From DATJGR01 sp963787045 (lineage in GTDB: Bacteria > Pseudomonadota > Gammaproteobacteria > Pseudomonadales > Azotimanducaceae), in contig CAWBBR010000017.1 of NCBI GenBank assembly GCA_963787045.1, positions 247,625-311,624 on the forward strand: 64,000 bases of DNA. The letters run 5' to 3'. This document shows positions 37,453-45,877 of the stretch, in pieces (position 1 is the first letter of the stretch; the number at the start of each line of letters is the position of its first letter). Position numbers and translations under genes: made by a program. The notes below the pieces were generated by a model. It searched no databases, was not told the DNA's origin, and saw only the letters and a program-made list of their open reading frames with translations.

Positions 37453-38568
37453 TCACGATGTTTCGAAGGGGATCCGCACGCATACCTGGAGCCCTTGTGG
37501 GATGACGTTAGTCATCGTGAAGGAATGTTCGTGAGGATAGATCTCGTGCAGCCGCTGACGCGTATTCACGAGTCCGACGCCGCGCGTTGTCTGCGCGGCG
37601 GAGTGCGAACCGTTAGCAACCGGTTCGGTCAAGCCGGGACCGTCGTCGGTGATTTCGACCTGCAACTGCGCGCCGCGCACCAGCGCGTCGATGCGGATCA
37701 TGCCGCCGCGTTCGCGCGGCGCGATCGCGTACTTGATCGCGTTCTCGACGATGGGTTGCAGCAGCAAGCTCGGAATCAGCGCGCGCCGCGCCAGTGCTTC
37801 GACGTTGGTCTCGACTTTCAGCCGTTCGTCGAAACGCACCTGTTCGATGTCGAGATACAGCTGCAGTGCGGCGAGTTCCTGGTCGAACGAGACGCGCTGC
37901 ATCGGATCGTTGTCGAGGGAGTAGCGCAGGAAGCGCGATAGCCGCGTCACCATCTGATTGGCGTTGTCGGTATTGCGTTCGAGGATCAGCGTCGAAATTG
38001 CGTTCAGCGTGTTGAACAGAAAGTGCGGATTCAGCTGATAGCGCAGCATCTTCAGCTGCGCCTCGTGCGCCATCGCGGTGACGCGCAGTACCTTCTCGGT
38101 CTCCCGCTGCAGCATCTGGTAGTACTTGATGCCGAAATAGAATCCGCTCCACAGCAGCATCACGTAGAACGACGCCTGAATACCTTCGAAGTAGCCGAGC
38201 CAGCCCATCGGTTCGAACTCGTCGAAGATGTACGCGACGGCGAGGTTCTTCGTGGCCTGCCAGAGGCCGCCCATCACGTACGACAGAACCGCCGCGGTGA
38301 CGATGCGCAGCGTCAGCGAGCGCGTCCATAGCGCGCGATAGGCGTAGCGCAACAGGCTCGAGAACAACATCCCGACGAGCGCGGCGAACGTGTACAGCGC
38401 GATCACGTGCGGTCGGTCGGGATTGTCCATCCAGTAGACCCAACCGATCGCGCTCGCGAACGCCCAGCTCGTCCATCCGACCCACTGCACCAGCCAGAAC
38501 TGCAGCTCGCGGTTCGACAGCCAGCGCGCGACGCGTCCAGGACGCTTGAGAGGAAGCACTTCGCTCAT
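37453..38568 (-). CDS. LytS/AlgZ-type sensor histidine kinase
   Basis: The product has 371 residues. The N-terminal half has about four to five membrane spans (from LVQWVGWTSWAFASAIGW to QASFYVMLLWSGFYFG). The kinase half has the His_kinase motif LRYQLNPHFLFNTLNAIS with the phosphorylatable His, the N box LLLQPIVENAIKYA and the G box ITDDGPGLTEP followed by RGVGLVNTRQRL. The gene overlaps the LytTR regulator start region. The input signal is unknown. This layout resembles AlgZ-AlgR, but the linked hem genes of the Pseudomonas locus are 35 kb away here, so I do not use that name. Confidence 0.92.
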   Translation of the reverse strand: MSEVLPLKRPGRVARWLSNRELQFWLVQWVGWTSWAFASAIGWVYWMDNPDRPHVIALYTFAALVGMLFSSLLRYAYRALWTRSLTLRIVTAAVLSYVMGGLWQATKNLAVAYIFDEFEPMGWLGYFEGIQASFYVMLLWSGFYFGIKYYQMLQRETEKVLRVTAMAHEAQLKMLRYQLNPHFLFNTLNAISTLILERNTDNANQMVTRLSRFLRYSLDNDPMQRVSFDQELAALQLYLDIEQVRFDERLKVETNVEALARRALIPSLLLQPIVENAIKYAIAPRERGGMIRIDALVRGAQLQVEITDDGPGLTEPVANGSHSAAQTTRGVGLVNTRQRLHEIYPHEHSFTMTNVIPQGLQVCVRIPFETS

Positions 38569-38656
38569 CGGCCGATTCTAGTGAGCAGTGACTGCGGCAC
38601 CGCAACCGTAAACGCAACTCGTCGCACCACGAACTCCGTTCGTCGCTGACGGATGA

Positions 38657-39085
38657 CTAGGCCCGCGCCGGAATGACCGTGGCCGTGAGCCGGGCGACAC
38701 ACACCAGCCGCTCGTCGTCGGTCCGGATCTCGATCCCCCAGACGTGCGAGGTGCGTCCGAGATGGATCGGCCTCGCGACGCCGGTGACCCGCCCGTCGCG
38801 GACGCCGCGAATATGGTTGGCATTCACCTCGAGGCCGACGCACAACCACTTCGTCTGATCGACGCAGCACATCGAAGCGGCGCTGCCGAGCGTCTCGGCC
38901 AGCAGCACGGAAGCGCCGCCGTGCAACAGCCCCCATGGCTGCTTGGTGCGCTGGTCAACCGGCATCGTACCGCTGAGTGAGTCTTCACCTACCGCGGTGA
39001 TTTCGATGCCCAGCGCCGACACCGCGGTGCCGTGGTGAATGTGGTTGAGCTGGGCGAGATCGGGTGGCGCGAACCAGATGCTCAT
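38657..39085 (-). CDS. PaaI-type hotdog thioesterase
   Basis: The product has 142 residues. The hotdog fold and active site are seen in GTMPVDQRTKQPWGLLHGGA, with the catalytic-type Gly-Gly-Ala-Ser-Val-Leu following, and LGRTSHVWGIEIRTDDERL near the end. Members hydrolyse aryl- or hydroxybenzoyl-CoA type thioesters. The start giving MSIWFAPPDLAQLN is typical. The start lies inside the 3' end of the flavin monooxygenase frame, by about 100 bases; I think the real monooxygenase end is a TGA overlapping this ATG, hidden by a frame error. Confidence 0.88.
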   Translation of the reverse strand: MSIWFAPPDLAQLNHIHHGTAVSALGIEITAVGEDSLSGTMPVDQRTKQPWGLLHGGASVLLAETLGSAASMCCVDQTKWLCVGLEVNANHIRGVRDGRVTGVARPIHLGRTSHVWGIEIRTDDERLVCVARLTATVIPARA

Positions 39086-40357
39086 CGAAGACCTCGCTGT
39101 GAGGGTGGTGCGCAAGCGCATCGCGATTGAAGCCGGCGAGTTTCTTGTAGCGCTCGGCAATCTCGCCGAGTTCGGCGTCGCTGAAGTGGTCGTGGATGTC
39201 GACGAAGCCGTTCGGGCAGCGGTCCTCGACCATCTGCAGCACCCGTTCCGGTCCGGTCTCGCGGTTGTCGAGCGTCAGCTTCGCGGTCGGCTCGAGTCGT
39301 TGCTGCTCGTAAGCGAGCAGCGCCTGCTCGACGGTCCGATCAGGGGTCAACGCGTCGGCCAACGCCATGCCGTCGAGAATGCCTTGCGACGCGCCGTTCG
39401 ATCCGTCGGGACGCATCGCGTGCGCCGCGTCGCCGAGCAACGTGACGCGGCCGAACGTCCAGCGCGGCACCGGATCGCGGTCGACCATCGGGAATTCGAA
39501 CACCTGCTCGGTCGCCGCGAACAGCGCTGGTACGTCGAGCCAGTCGAATCGCCAGTCGGCGAACGCGGGCGCGAAGTCTTCGGGTCGCCGCGGCGGTTCC
39601 AGTCGGCGCGATTCGGCGGCAGCGATCCCGGCAGACGTCGCTCGGCGACCCAGTTCATCTGCGAGCGGCCGGCGCGGCGCGCGGTTTCGGAAATCGGATA
39701 GACCACGGCTTTCAGATCGTTGTGACCGATCATCACGCACGACCGCCCATCGAGTACCGGCGCCCAGTCCACCACGCCACGCCACAGCATCTGTCCGGAG
39801 TACACCGGATTGCCTTCGTCCGGGTAGAGCGCGGCGCGTACCGCCGACGTCAGACCATCCGCGCCGATCAGCATGGTGCCGCGCTGGCTGGGCTTCGAAG
39901 CGCCGCTTTTGCGATGCTTGAAGTGAGCCGTTACTCCGGCCGCATCCTGTTCGAACGCTGACAGCGTATGACCTTCCGCAACCGCGTCGGCACCGAGCCG
40001 TGCGCGCACCGCGTCGAGCAGTACGCGCTGTAACTCGCCGCGATGAATCGAGTATTGCGGCCATGCGTAGCCGGCGTCGTATCCGCGCGGTTCGCTCCAG
40101 ATCGGCTTGCCGTGCTTGGAGTGGAAACGGAGCGAACTGGTCAGTATCGCGGTCGCCTCGAGGGCGTCCTTCAACCCCAACGCCCACAGCGCTTTGACCG
40201 AGTGCGGCAGCAGATTGATGCCGACGCCGAGCGGGCGGATCTCGTCGACCGCTTCGAACACGCGCGCGCGAATGCCGGCGGCGTGCAACGCAAGCGCGCA
40301 GGTCAGCCCGGAGATACCGGCGCCGATGATCAGCGCTTCGTTGCGTGGCTCGGTCAT
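38985..40357 (-). CDS. FAD-dependent aromatic-ring-type monooxygenase (frameshifted)
   Basis: About 450 residues. The FAD loop is ALIIGAGISGLTCALALHAA; the second FAD/NADPH motif lies in TMLIGADGLTSAVRAALYP; the C-terminal FAD motif is RVTLLGDAAHAMRPDGSNG. The frame breaks near 39610, where WVAERRLPGSLPP gives way to RRLEPPRRPEDFAPAFADW; the shift fits one missing base. This is the PHBH-type family that hydroxylates aromatic or related rings. The literal frame runs to 38985 and overlaps the thioesterase start; the true stop is probably near 39083. The gene is divergent from a methyltransferase. Confidence 0.82.
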
Positions 40358-40476
40358 GCTGTGACGCTCGCTTCGAAACGTTTGCTAACGCAGCAGGGGA
40401 CGTTAGTGTAAGGAACGCATCGCGCAGAGCAACGCGCGAGTCCGAATGCAGAAGACGCATCACCGAGGAGCAAACG

Positions 40477-41130
40477 ATGACCACAGGGCGCGCGTACGTT
40501 CCGGCGGCAGGACATGATCGTTGGTTGTCGCTCTACGATCCGCTGACCCGGCTGCTCGGCGCCCACGCGGCGCTGCGCGAGTTGCTGTTGCAGGCGGCGC
40601 CGCAACCCGGTGCGCGCGTATTGGACATCGGCTGCGGCACCGGCACGCTCGCGACGATGTTGAAGCTGCAGCATCCGAATGTGGAGGTGGTCGGACTCGA
40701 TCCGGATCCCAAAGCGCTCGATCGCGCCAAACACAAGGCCGGGCACGCCGGCGCGACGGTCGATTTCGTCTGCGGCTTTGCCGATTCGATTCCGTCGGCC
40801 GACGCGTCGTTCGACCGCGTGCTGTCGTCATTCATGCTCCACCACCTCACGCTCGACGAAAAACGCGCGGCATTGGCCGATGTTGCGAGGGTGCTGAAGC
40901 CCGGCGGCACGCTGCACGTCGTCGACTTCGTCTCGGCGCATGAGCGGCCTCGCGGTGTCATTGCGCGGATGCTGCATGCGGACGACCACCTCACCGATAG
41001 CGGCAACGGTCGCACCGTTGCATTGCTCGAAGGCGCCGGATTCACGGCCGCCGAGGTCGGCGCGCGCCGAACGTTGTTCGGGCCGGTGAGTTTCTACCGG
41101 GCCGTTCGAGCGGGTCGCGGCGGTCGCTGA
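40477..41130 (+). CDS. Class I SAM-dependent methyltransferase
   Basis: The product has 217 residues from an ATG with GAGGAG close before it. SAM-binding motif I is ARVLDIGCGTGTLATML, motif II is VVGLDPDPKALDRAKHKA, and motif III-like parts are SFDRVLSSFMLHHLTLDEK and VLKPGGTLHVVDFVS, typical of the Methyltransf_11/UbiE-like group. The substrate is not known. It lies four bases upstream of a glyoxalase-like gene, so the two likely share a transcript. The FMO gene is divergent with about 120 bases between starts. Confidence 0.88.
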   Translation: MTTGRAYVPAAGHDRWLSLYDPLTRLLGAHAALRELLLQAAPQPGARVLDIGCGTGTLATMLKLQHPNVEVVGLDPDPKALDRAKHKAGHAGATVDFVCGFADSIPSADASFDRVLSSFMLHHLTLDEKRAALADVARVLKPGGTLHVVDFVSAHERPRGVIARMLHADDHLTDSGNGRTVALLEGAGFTAAEVGARRTLFGPVSFYRAVRAGRGGR

Positions 41131-41133
41131 CGT

Positions 41134-41513
41134 ATGCACAAGAGCAAACTCGCGGGATTCATCATCGATTGCGAGACTGGCGATCTGCCGGGCGCCGCCG
41201 CGTTCTGGAGCGCGGCGCTCGGCATGCGTACCGAGGCACTGGGACCCGGTGAAGAGACGTACGCTCGGGCTGAAAGGCGGTCCGCAGCGGAATGCATATA
41301 GAGGTACAAGCCGTCACTCATCCAAGCCGCGTACATCTCGACATCGAGGCCGACGATATCGACGCCGAAGTGCAACGCCTCGAAGCGCTCGGCGCCCGCC
41401 GCATCGGACGCCTCAAGTCGTGGTGCGTAATGGAAGCGCCGACCGGTCACCGTTTCTGCGTGGTGCCGCGTGCCGGCGATGACTTCGACGACGTCGCGAA
41501 CATCTGGCCGTGA
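41134..41513 (+). CDS. VOC/glyoxalase-like protein (two frameshifts)
   Basis: About 125 residues after correction. It starts MHKSKLAGFIIDCETGDLPG and continues AAFWSAALGMRTEALGPG, the first beta-alpha-beta unit of the vicinal oxygen chelate fold. The frame then shifts near 41272 (LKGGPQR) and near 41290, resuming in MHIEVQAVTHPSRVHLDIEA and ALGARRIGRLKSWCVMEAP. Both breaks fit inserted bases. Such small proteins act as lyases, dioxygenases or resistance proteins; nothing here picks one. Confidence 0.72.
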
Positions 41514-41544
41514 GGGTGGCGCGTAGCGACGGTTAGCACTTCCG

Positions 41545-42495
41545 ATGACACACCAACTCGTTCAACTCATCGCCGAATACGGCGTGCTGCTGGTCTTCCT
41601 CAACGTACTCGTCGAGCAGATCGGCCTGCCGGTGCCGGCGATCCCGACGCTGGTCGTGGCCGGCGCACTGTCGGTTACCGGCAAGCTCGCCGTGGTCGAG
41701 TTGTTCGTCGTCGCACTGATTGCGTGCGCTATTGCCGACTCGCTGTGGTACGTCGCGGGTCGCGTATACGGCAGTCGCGTCATGAAGGCGTTGTGTCGCG
41801 TATCGCTCACGCCCGATTCGTGCGTCAGTCAAACGCAGTCGCGCTTCGAGCGTTGGGGCGTGAACGCGCTGCTGATCGCGAAATTCGTTCCGGGTCTCGC
41901 CACCATTGCGCCGCCGTTGGCCGGCGCGACGCGTATCAGTTGGCCGCGGTTTCTGCTGTTCAATACGGCGGGCGGCGCGCTGTGGGTCGGTGTCGGTCTC
42001 GGCGTCGGAATCGTTTTCAATGCGCAGATCGAACGCGCGCTGGCCTGGTTCGAAAGCACGGGCTCGTATGCGCTCGGCATCGTCCTCGTGCTGCTGGGCG
42101 CGTACGTCGCCTATAAATGGTGGGAGCGACGCGCTTTCTATGCCGCGCTGCGAATGGCGCGCATCGGCGTCGACGAGTTGTACAGGTTGATCGACGAGGG
42201 CGCCGAGCCGGTCGTGGTGGACGTGCGCACCGCTACCGCAAGAACCGTCGAACCGCGGCAGATTCCCGGCTCGCTGCACGTGCCGCTCGAGGCGCTCGAT
42301 CAGCATGTCGGCGATCTGCCGCGCGACCGCGACATCGTCCTCTATTGCACGTGTCCGAATGAGGCGTCCGCCGCGCAAGTGGCGAAGCTGCTCATGGATC
42401 GCGGTTACCGTCGCGTTCGGCCGCTGCACGGCGGACTCGATGCATGGATCGCCGCCGGCTATCGCATCGAATCGCTCGCTCCACCGTCGCCCTGA
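41545..42495 (+). CDS. DedA membrane protein fused to rhodanese domain
   Basis: The product has 316 residues. The first 205 residues are a DedA/SNARE-associated domain with about five membrane spans, including LVEQIGLPVPAIPTLVVAGA and FVPGLATIAPPLAGATRI. The last 100 residues are a rhodanese domain: PVVVDVRTATARTVEPRQIP, then the active-site loop IVLYCTCPNEASAAQVAKLL, where the second Cys of CTCP is the likely catalytic residue, and LHGGLDAWIAAGY. DedA proteins move polyprenyl-phosphate or phospholipid carriers; the rhodanese tail may link this to sulfur or redox state. The gene opens the plus-strand envelope region. Confidence 0.9.
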   Translation: MTHQLVQLIAEYGVLLVFLNVLVEQIGLPVPAIPTLVVAGALSVTGKLAVVELFVVALIACAIADSLWYVAGRVYGSRVMKALCRVSLTPDSCVSQTQSRFERWGVNALLIAKFVPGLATIAPPLAGATRISWPRFLLFNTAGGALWVGVGLGVGIVFNAQIERALAWFESTGSYALGIVLVLLGAYVAYKWWERRAFYAALRMARIGVDELYRLIDEGAEPVVVDVRTATARTVEPRQIPGSLHVPLEALDQHVGDLPRDRDIVLYCTCPNEASAAQVAKLLMDRGYRRVRPLHGGLDAWIAAGYRIESLAPPSP

Positions 42496-42623
42496 CGCGC
42501 GATTTAAGGGGCAATTCCGAGGCCGTCGAGGCCGGCGCGCGCCGGTGCGGCGGTTGCCAGTGTCGTTGTCTAGCTGTTAACTTCCGCCTGCAAAAATTAC
42601 AAACGCTGCTGGGGACCCTCCCG

Positions 42624-43883
42624 ATGATCCGCTTGGCCGCCTTCCTGGTATTGGTCTTCAGCACATATGCGTTTGCGGAAGGGTACGACTACCCGTATAC
42701 CGACCCGTATCTCGCGACCGTGATGGGTACACCCGACTCTTTGAGGGCGAACGTACCGGAAACCATCCCGCTGAAGATCCGCCAGCTACCGCGGTACGAG
42801 GGGCGCAAGATACCGGACGCGCTCTGGTACGGCGCTCAGCTCGATTACTCCTACGCGGTACAGAAGGGTCCCGCGCCGCTGATCTTCCTGATCGCCGGCA
42901 CCGGTGCGTCGCACGACAGCGACAAGAACCAGTTTCTGATGCGCGCCTTCTATCAGGCGGGTTTCCACGTCGTCGGCATCACGTCGCCGACATATCCGAC
43001 GTTCGTCATCGCCGCGTCCACCAGCATGGTGCCTGGCGACCAGCGCGACGATGCGCGCGACATCTATACCGTTATGCAGAAGATCTGGGCCGAGATCGGC
43101 CCGAAGATGCAGGTCACGTCGTTCAACCTGACCGGGTACAGCCTCGGCGCCACCAATGCGGCGTTCGTTTCGTTGCTCGACGAAGAAAAAAAGGTGTTCA
43201 ACTTCAGGAAGGTGTTGTTGATCAATCCGTCGGTGCAGCTCTACAACTCCATCTCGAAGCTCGACCGCTTCCTCGAGAACATCCCGGGTGGCGTCGACAA
43301 CTTCAACCGGATGTTCAAGAAGATCGTCACTCAGGTCGGCGCTGCCTACAAGAAATCCACGACGGTGGCATTTTCACCGGACCTCGTGTTCGATTCGTTC
43401 AAAGAAAATCCGCCGCGTGACGAAGAGCTGGCCGCGCTCATCGGCATTTCGTTCCGGCTGTCTTCCTCGGCGCTGGTCTTCACGTCGGATGTGATGACGA
43501 ACTACGGCTTCATCAAACCGGCGAACGTGATCCTGACGCGCAACACCAAGATGGACGACTACACGCAGGTGAGTTTGCGCGTCGGCTTCACCGACTACTT
43601 CCACGAGTACGCGTGGCCGTACTTCCAGAAAACGACCACCGCGAAGACGCGCTCCGAGTTCGCACTGTTGCAGAGTCTCACGTCGATCCAGGACTACCTG
43701 ATCAGCGCACGCAAGATCGGCGTGGTCGGCAACCGCGACGACGTCATCCTGGCCCCGGGTGAAGTCGAGTTCCTTACGAACACGTTCGACACGCGTGCGA
43801 AGATCTATCCGGTGGGCGGTCACCTGGGCAACCTGAAGCAACGAGAGACCACCGCCTATATCGTGGATTACTTCAAACAATGA
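42624..43883 (+). CDS. Secreted alpha/beta hydrolase
   Basis: The product has 419 residues. A signal peptide ends near YAFAEG, so it acts in the periplasm or outer membrane. The nucleophile elbow is G-Y-S-L-G with Ser173, in NLTGYSLGATNAAFVSLL; the strand before it, FLIAGTGASHDSDKN, carries the oxyanion region, and a C-terminal His is in YPVGGHLGNLKQ. The family is a lipase/esterase-like serine hydrolase of unknown substrate. Its stop overlaps the mlaA start as ATGA, which suggests that it works on phospholipids or acyl groups at the same membrane. A gap of 128 bases precedes it. Confidence 0.82.
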   Translation: MIRLAAFLVLVFSTYAFAEGYDYPYTDPYLATVMGTPDSLRANVPETIPLKIRQLPRYEGRKIPDALWYGAQLDYSYAVQKGPAPLIFLIAGTGASHDSDKNQFLMRAFYQAGFHVVGITSPTYPTFVIAASTSMVPGDQRDDARDIYTVMQKIWAEIGPKMQVTSFNLTGYSLGATNAAFVSLLDEEKKVFNFRKVLLINPSVQLYNSISKLDRFLENIPGGVDNFNRMFKKIVTQVGAAYKKSTTVAFSPDLVFDSFKENPPRDEELAALIGISFRLSSSALVFTSDVMTNYGFIKPANVILTRNTKMDDYTQVSLRVGFTDYFHEYAWPYFQKTTTAKTRSEFALLQSLTSIQDYLISARKIGVVGNRDDVILAPGEVEFLTNTFDTRAKIYPVGGHLGNLKQRETTAYIVDYFKQ

Positions 43884-44645
43884 ACCGCACACCGCTGGTA
43901 GGAATGTTGGTGCTCGTCGTGGTGATGGGCGCGGGTTGCAGCACGGCGCCGTCGAAGAAGTCCGGTCAACCGCCGGACCAGCCGTATTACGAACGCAGCC
44001 GCATGATGATCGACGACGTCGATGCGCCGCTCGAGGTCAACGATCCGTGGGAAGGGATGAACCGTTCGATCTATCGCTTCAACTCGTATGCCGACCGATA
44101 CGTGTTGAATCCCGCCGTCAGCGCGTATCGATTCGTGTTCCCGGGCATTCGTTCGCAAAGGCATCAGCAACTTCTTCGTCAACCTCGACAACATCCAGAC
44201 CGTCATCAACGAGATCTTCCAGCTGCATCCGGGCAGCGCAATTCAGACGACGGGTCGTTTCATCGTGAACACCACGGTCGGCATCGTCGGGTTGTGGGAT
44301 CCGGCCACGCCGATCGGTATTCCGCAACACTACGAAGACTTCGGACAGACGCTCGGCCGCTGGGGCGTCCCCCCTGGACCCTACGTGGTGCTGCCGCTGT
44401 TCGGTCCATCATTCGTGCGCGATGCCAGTGGAAGGCTCGTGGACGCGGAGATCTTCACCCTGATCGATCCGCTGCAGCTCGACAACGTCAGCGAGGGTTA
44501 CACCTACCTCTATTACACGTTGCTGGTGCTCAACACGCGCAGCACCACCTCGTTCCAGTACTACCAGACCGGTTCGCCGTTCGAATACGAGCTGGTCCGG
44601 TCGTTGTGGGCCACGAAGCGCAAGTTAGACATCGAGAAGTACTGA
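43880..44645 (+). CDS. mlaA: MlaA/VacJ outer-membrane lipoprotein (frameshifted)
   Basis: About 255 residues after correction. The lipobox M-G-A-G-C follows a short signal. The MlaA signature appears in NDPWEGMNRSIYRFNSYADR. The frame breaks near 44155 and resumes as GISNFFVNLDNIQTVINEIF, then GRFIVNTTVGIVGLWDPATP and GQTLGRWGVPPGPYVVLPLF. One inserted base explains it. MlaA removes phospholipid from the outer leaflet of the outer membrane and passes it to the Mla pathway. No mlaBCDEF genes are here; the partner is the hydrolase upstream, which may degrade the removed lipid (inference). Confidence 0.9.
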
Positions 44646-44646
44646 C

Positions 44647-45844
44647 ATGCACAACGCAATGATCTCTCGTGTTCTCGGCGCACTCGTCGCGTCGTATCTG
44701 ATCGCGTTCGCGGCTGTGGCCGCGACACCGACCGCTGCACCGCGGCCGGTTGTAGCACCGGTCAAGATCGGCGTAACGACATCGCTCACCGGGTCGATCG
44801 CGAACTTCGGTGTCGAACAGCAACGCGGCATGAAGATGTGGGAAAACGACATCAACAACCGCGGTGAGTTGTTGGGACGGCCGGTCGAACTCGTGCTGTA
44901 CGACGACGCGTTCCGATGCGGACAACGTCACGCGGCTGTACGAAAAACTGATCACGCAGGACAAGGTCGATTTCCTGATCAGTCCATACACGTCGAATCT
45001 GACGCTGGCCGCCGCGGCTGTTGCGGAAAAATACGGCGTACCGATGGTCAGCGTCGCGTCCTCCAGAGATATCTGGGACCGCGGCTACAAGAACGTGTTC
45101 GGGCTGTACACGCCGGCGCACGCGAACATGGACCCGGTGATCGACCTCGCGAAACAACACGAATTGAAGACCGTTGCGGTCGTCTATCTCGACGACGATT
45201 TTCCGCGACACGTGGCCGAGGGAATACGGCAACGCGCTGCGACGGACGGTCTTTCCGTCGTGTTCGATCAGCAGTATTCAAACGACCTCACGCAGATGCC
45301 GGCGCTTGCTCAGCGTGTGGCGGCGGCGAATGCCGACGTGGTCGTCGTCGGTTCGTACATGGAGGATGCGGTCGCATTTGCGCAAGCGGCGAAGGCGGCC
45401 GGCGTGAAACCGAAGTTGATGGCGTTCAGCGGGGCACCGGCGCTGCAGGAGTTCGGCGCTAAGCTCGGCATCGCCAATGTGCAAGGCATGTTGTCGACCG
45501 TGCAGTGGAGTCGCGACGTGCGCGTGCCGGGCGGCTTCGATCTCGCGTTCCGCTACGAGCGCGAATACAAAATGTATCCGTCGTACGATGCCGCCGGTGG
45601 CTACGCGGCGGGTCAGGTGATCGAAGCGGCAGTTCGCCTCGCGGGTACCACCGATCGCGCAAAGGTGCGCGATGAACTGGCCGTGCTGAAGTTCCGGTCG
45701 ATCCTCGGCAACTACCGCGTCGATCCGAGCGGCTTGCAGACCGCCAAATCGACCTACCTCGTGCAATGGCAGGACGACCACATCAGCCTGGTGTATCCGC
45801 CGGACGTCGCGCGCTGGAAGTTGATCTACCCGTATCCCGGTTGA
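44647..45844 (+). CDS. Periplasmic ABC-type substrate-binding protein, amino-acid/urea type (frameshifted)
   Basis: About 398 residues after correction. A signal peptide ends near VAATPTAAP. The Peripla_BP_6 fold begins KIGVTTSLTGSIANFGVEQQ and includes GMKMWENDINNRGELLGRPV. The frame shifts near 44915, resuming in SDADNVTRLYEKLITQDKVD and then LAAAAVAEKYGVPMVSVASS, AVVYLDDDFPRHVAEGIRQ, and YPSYDAAGGYAAGQVIEAAV. No permease or ATPase gene is near, so this protein may serve a receptor, not transport. The cyclase-like receptor gene starts 33 bases later and is a plausible partner. Confidence 0.82.
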
Positions 45845-45877
45845 GCGCCTCTCAATGAAAGCAGGGGCCGGCGCCGC

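Noticed and set aside
36656..38568. Naming the kinase and regulator algZ and algR because hem genes and rsd/algQ are in the window
   Set aside because: The pair is not next to hemC/hemD here, and the regulator sequence looks like a general LytTR protein; only the family level is supported.
38985..39085. A real 100-base overlap of the monooxygenase and thioesterase genes
   Set aside because: A TGA that would overlap the thioesterase ATG exists in the neighbouring frame, and the window has many frame errors, so a hidden frame break near 39110 is more likely than a long overlap.
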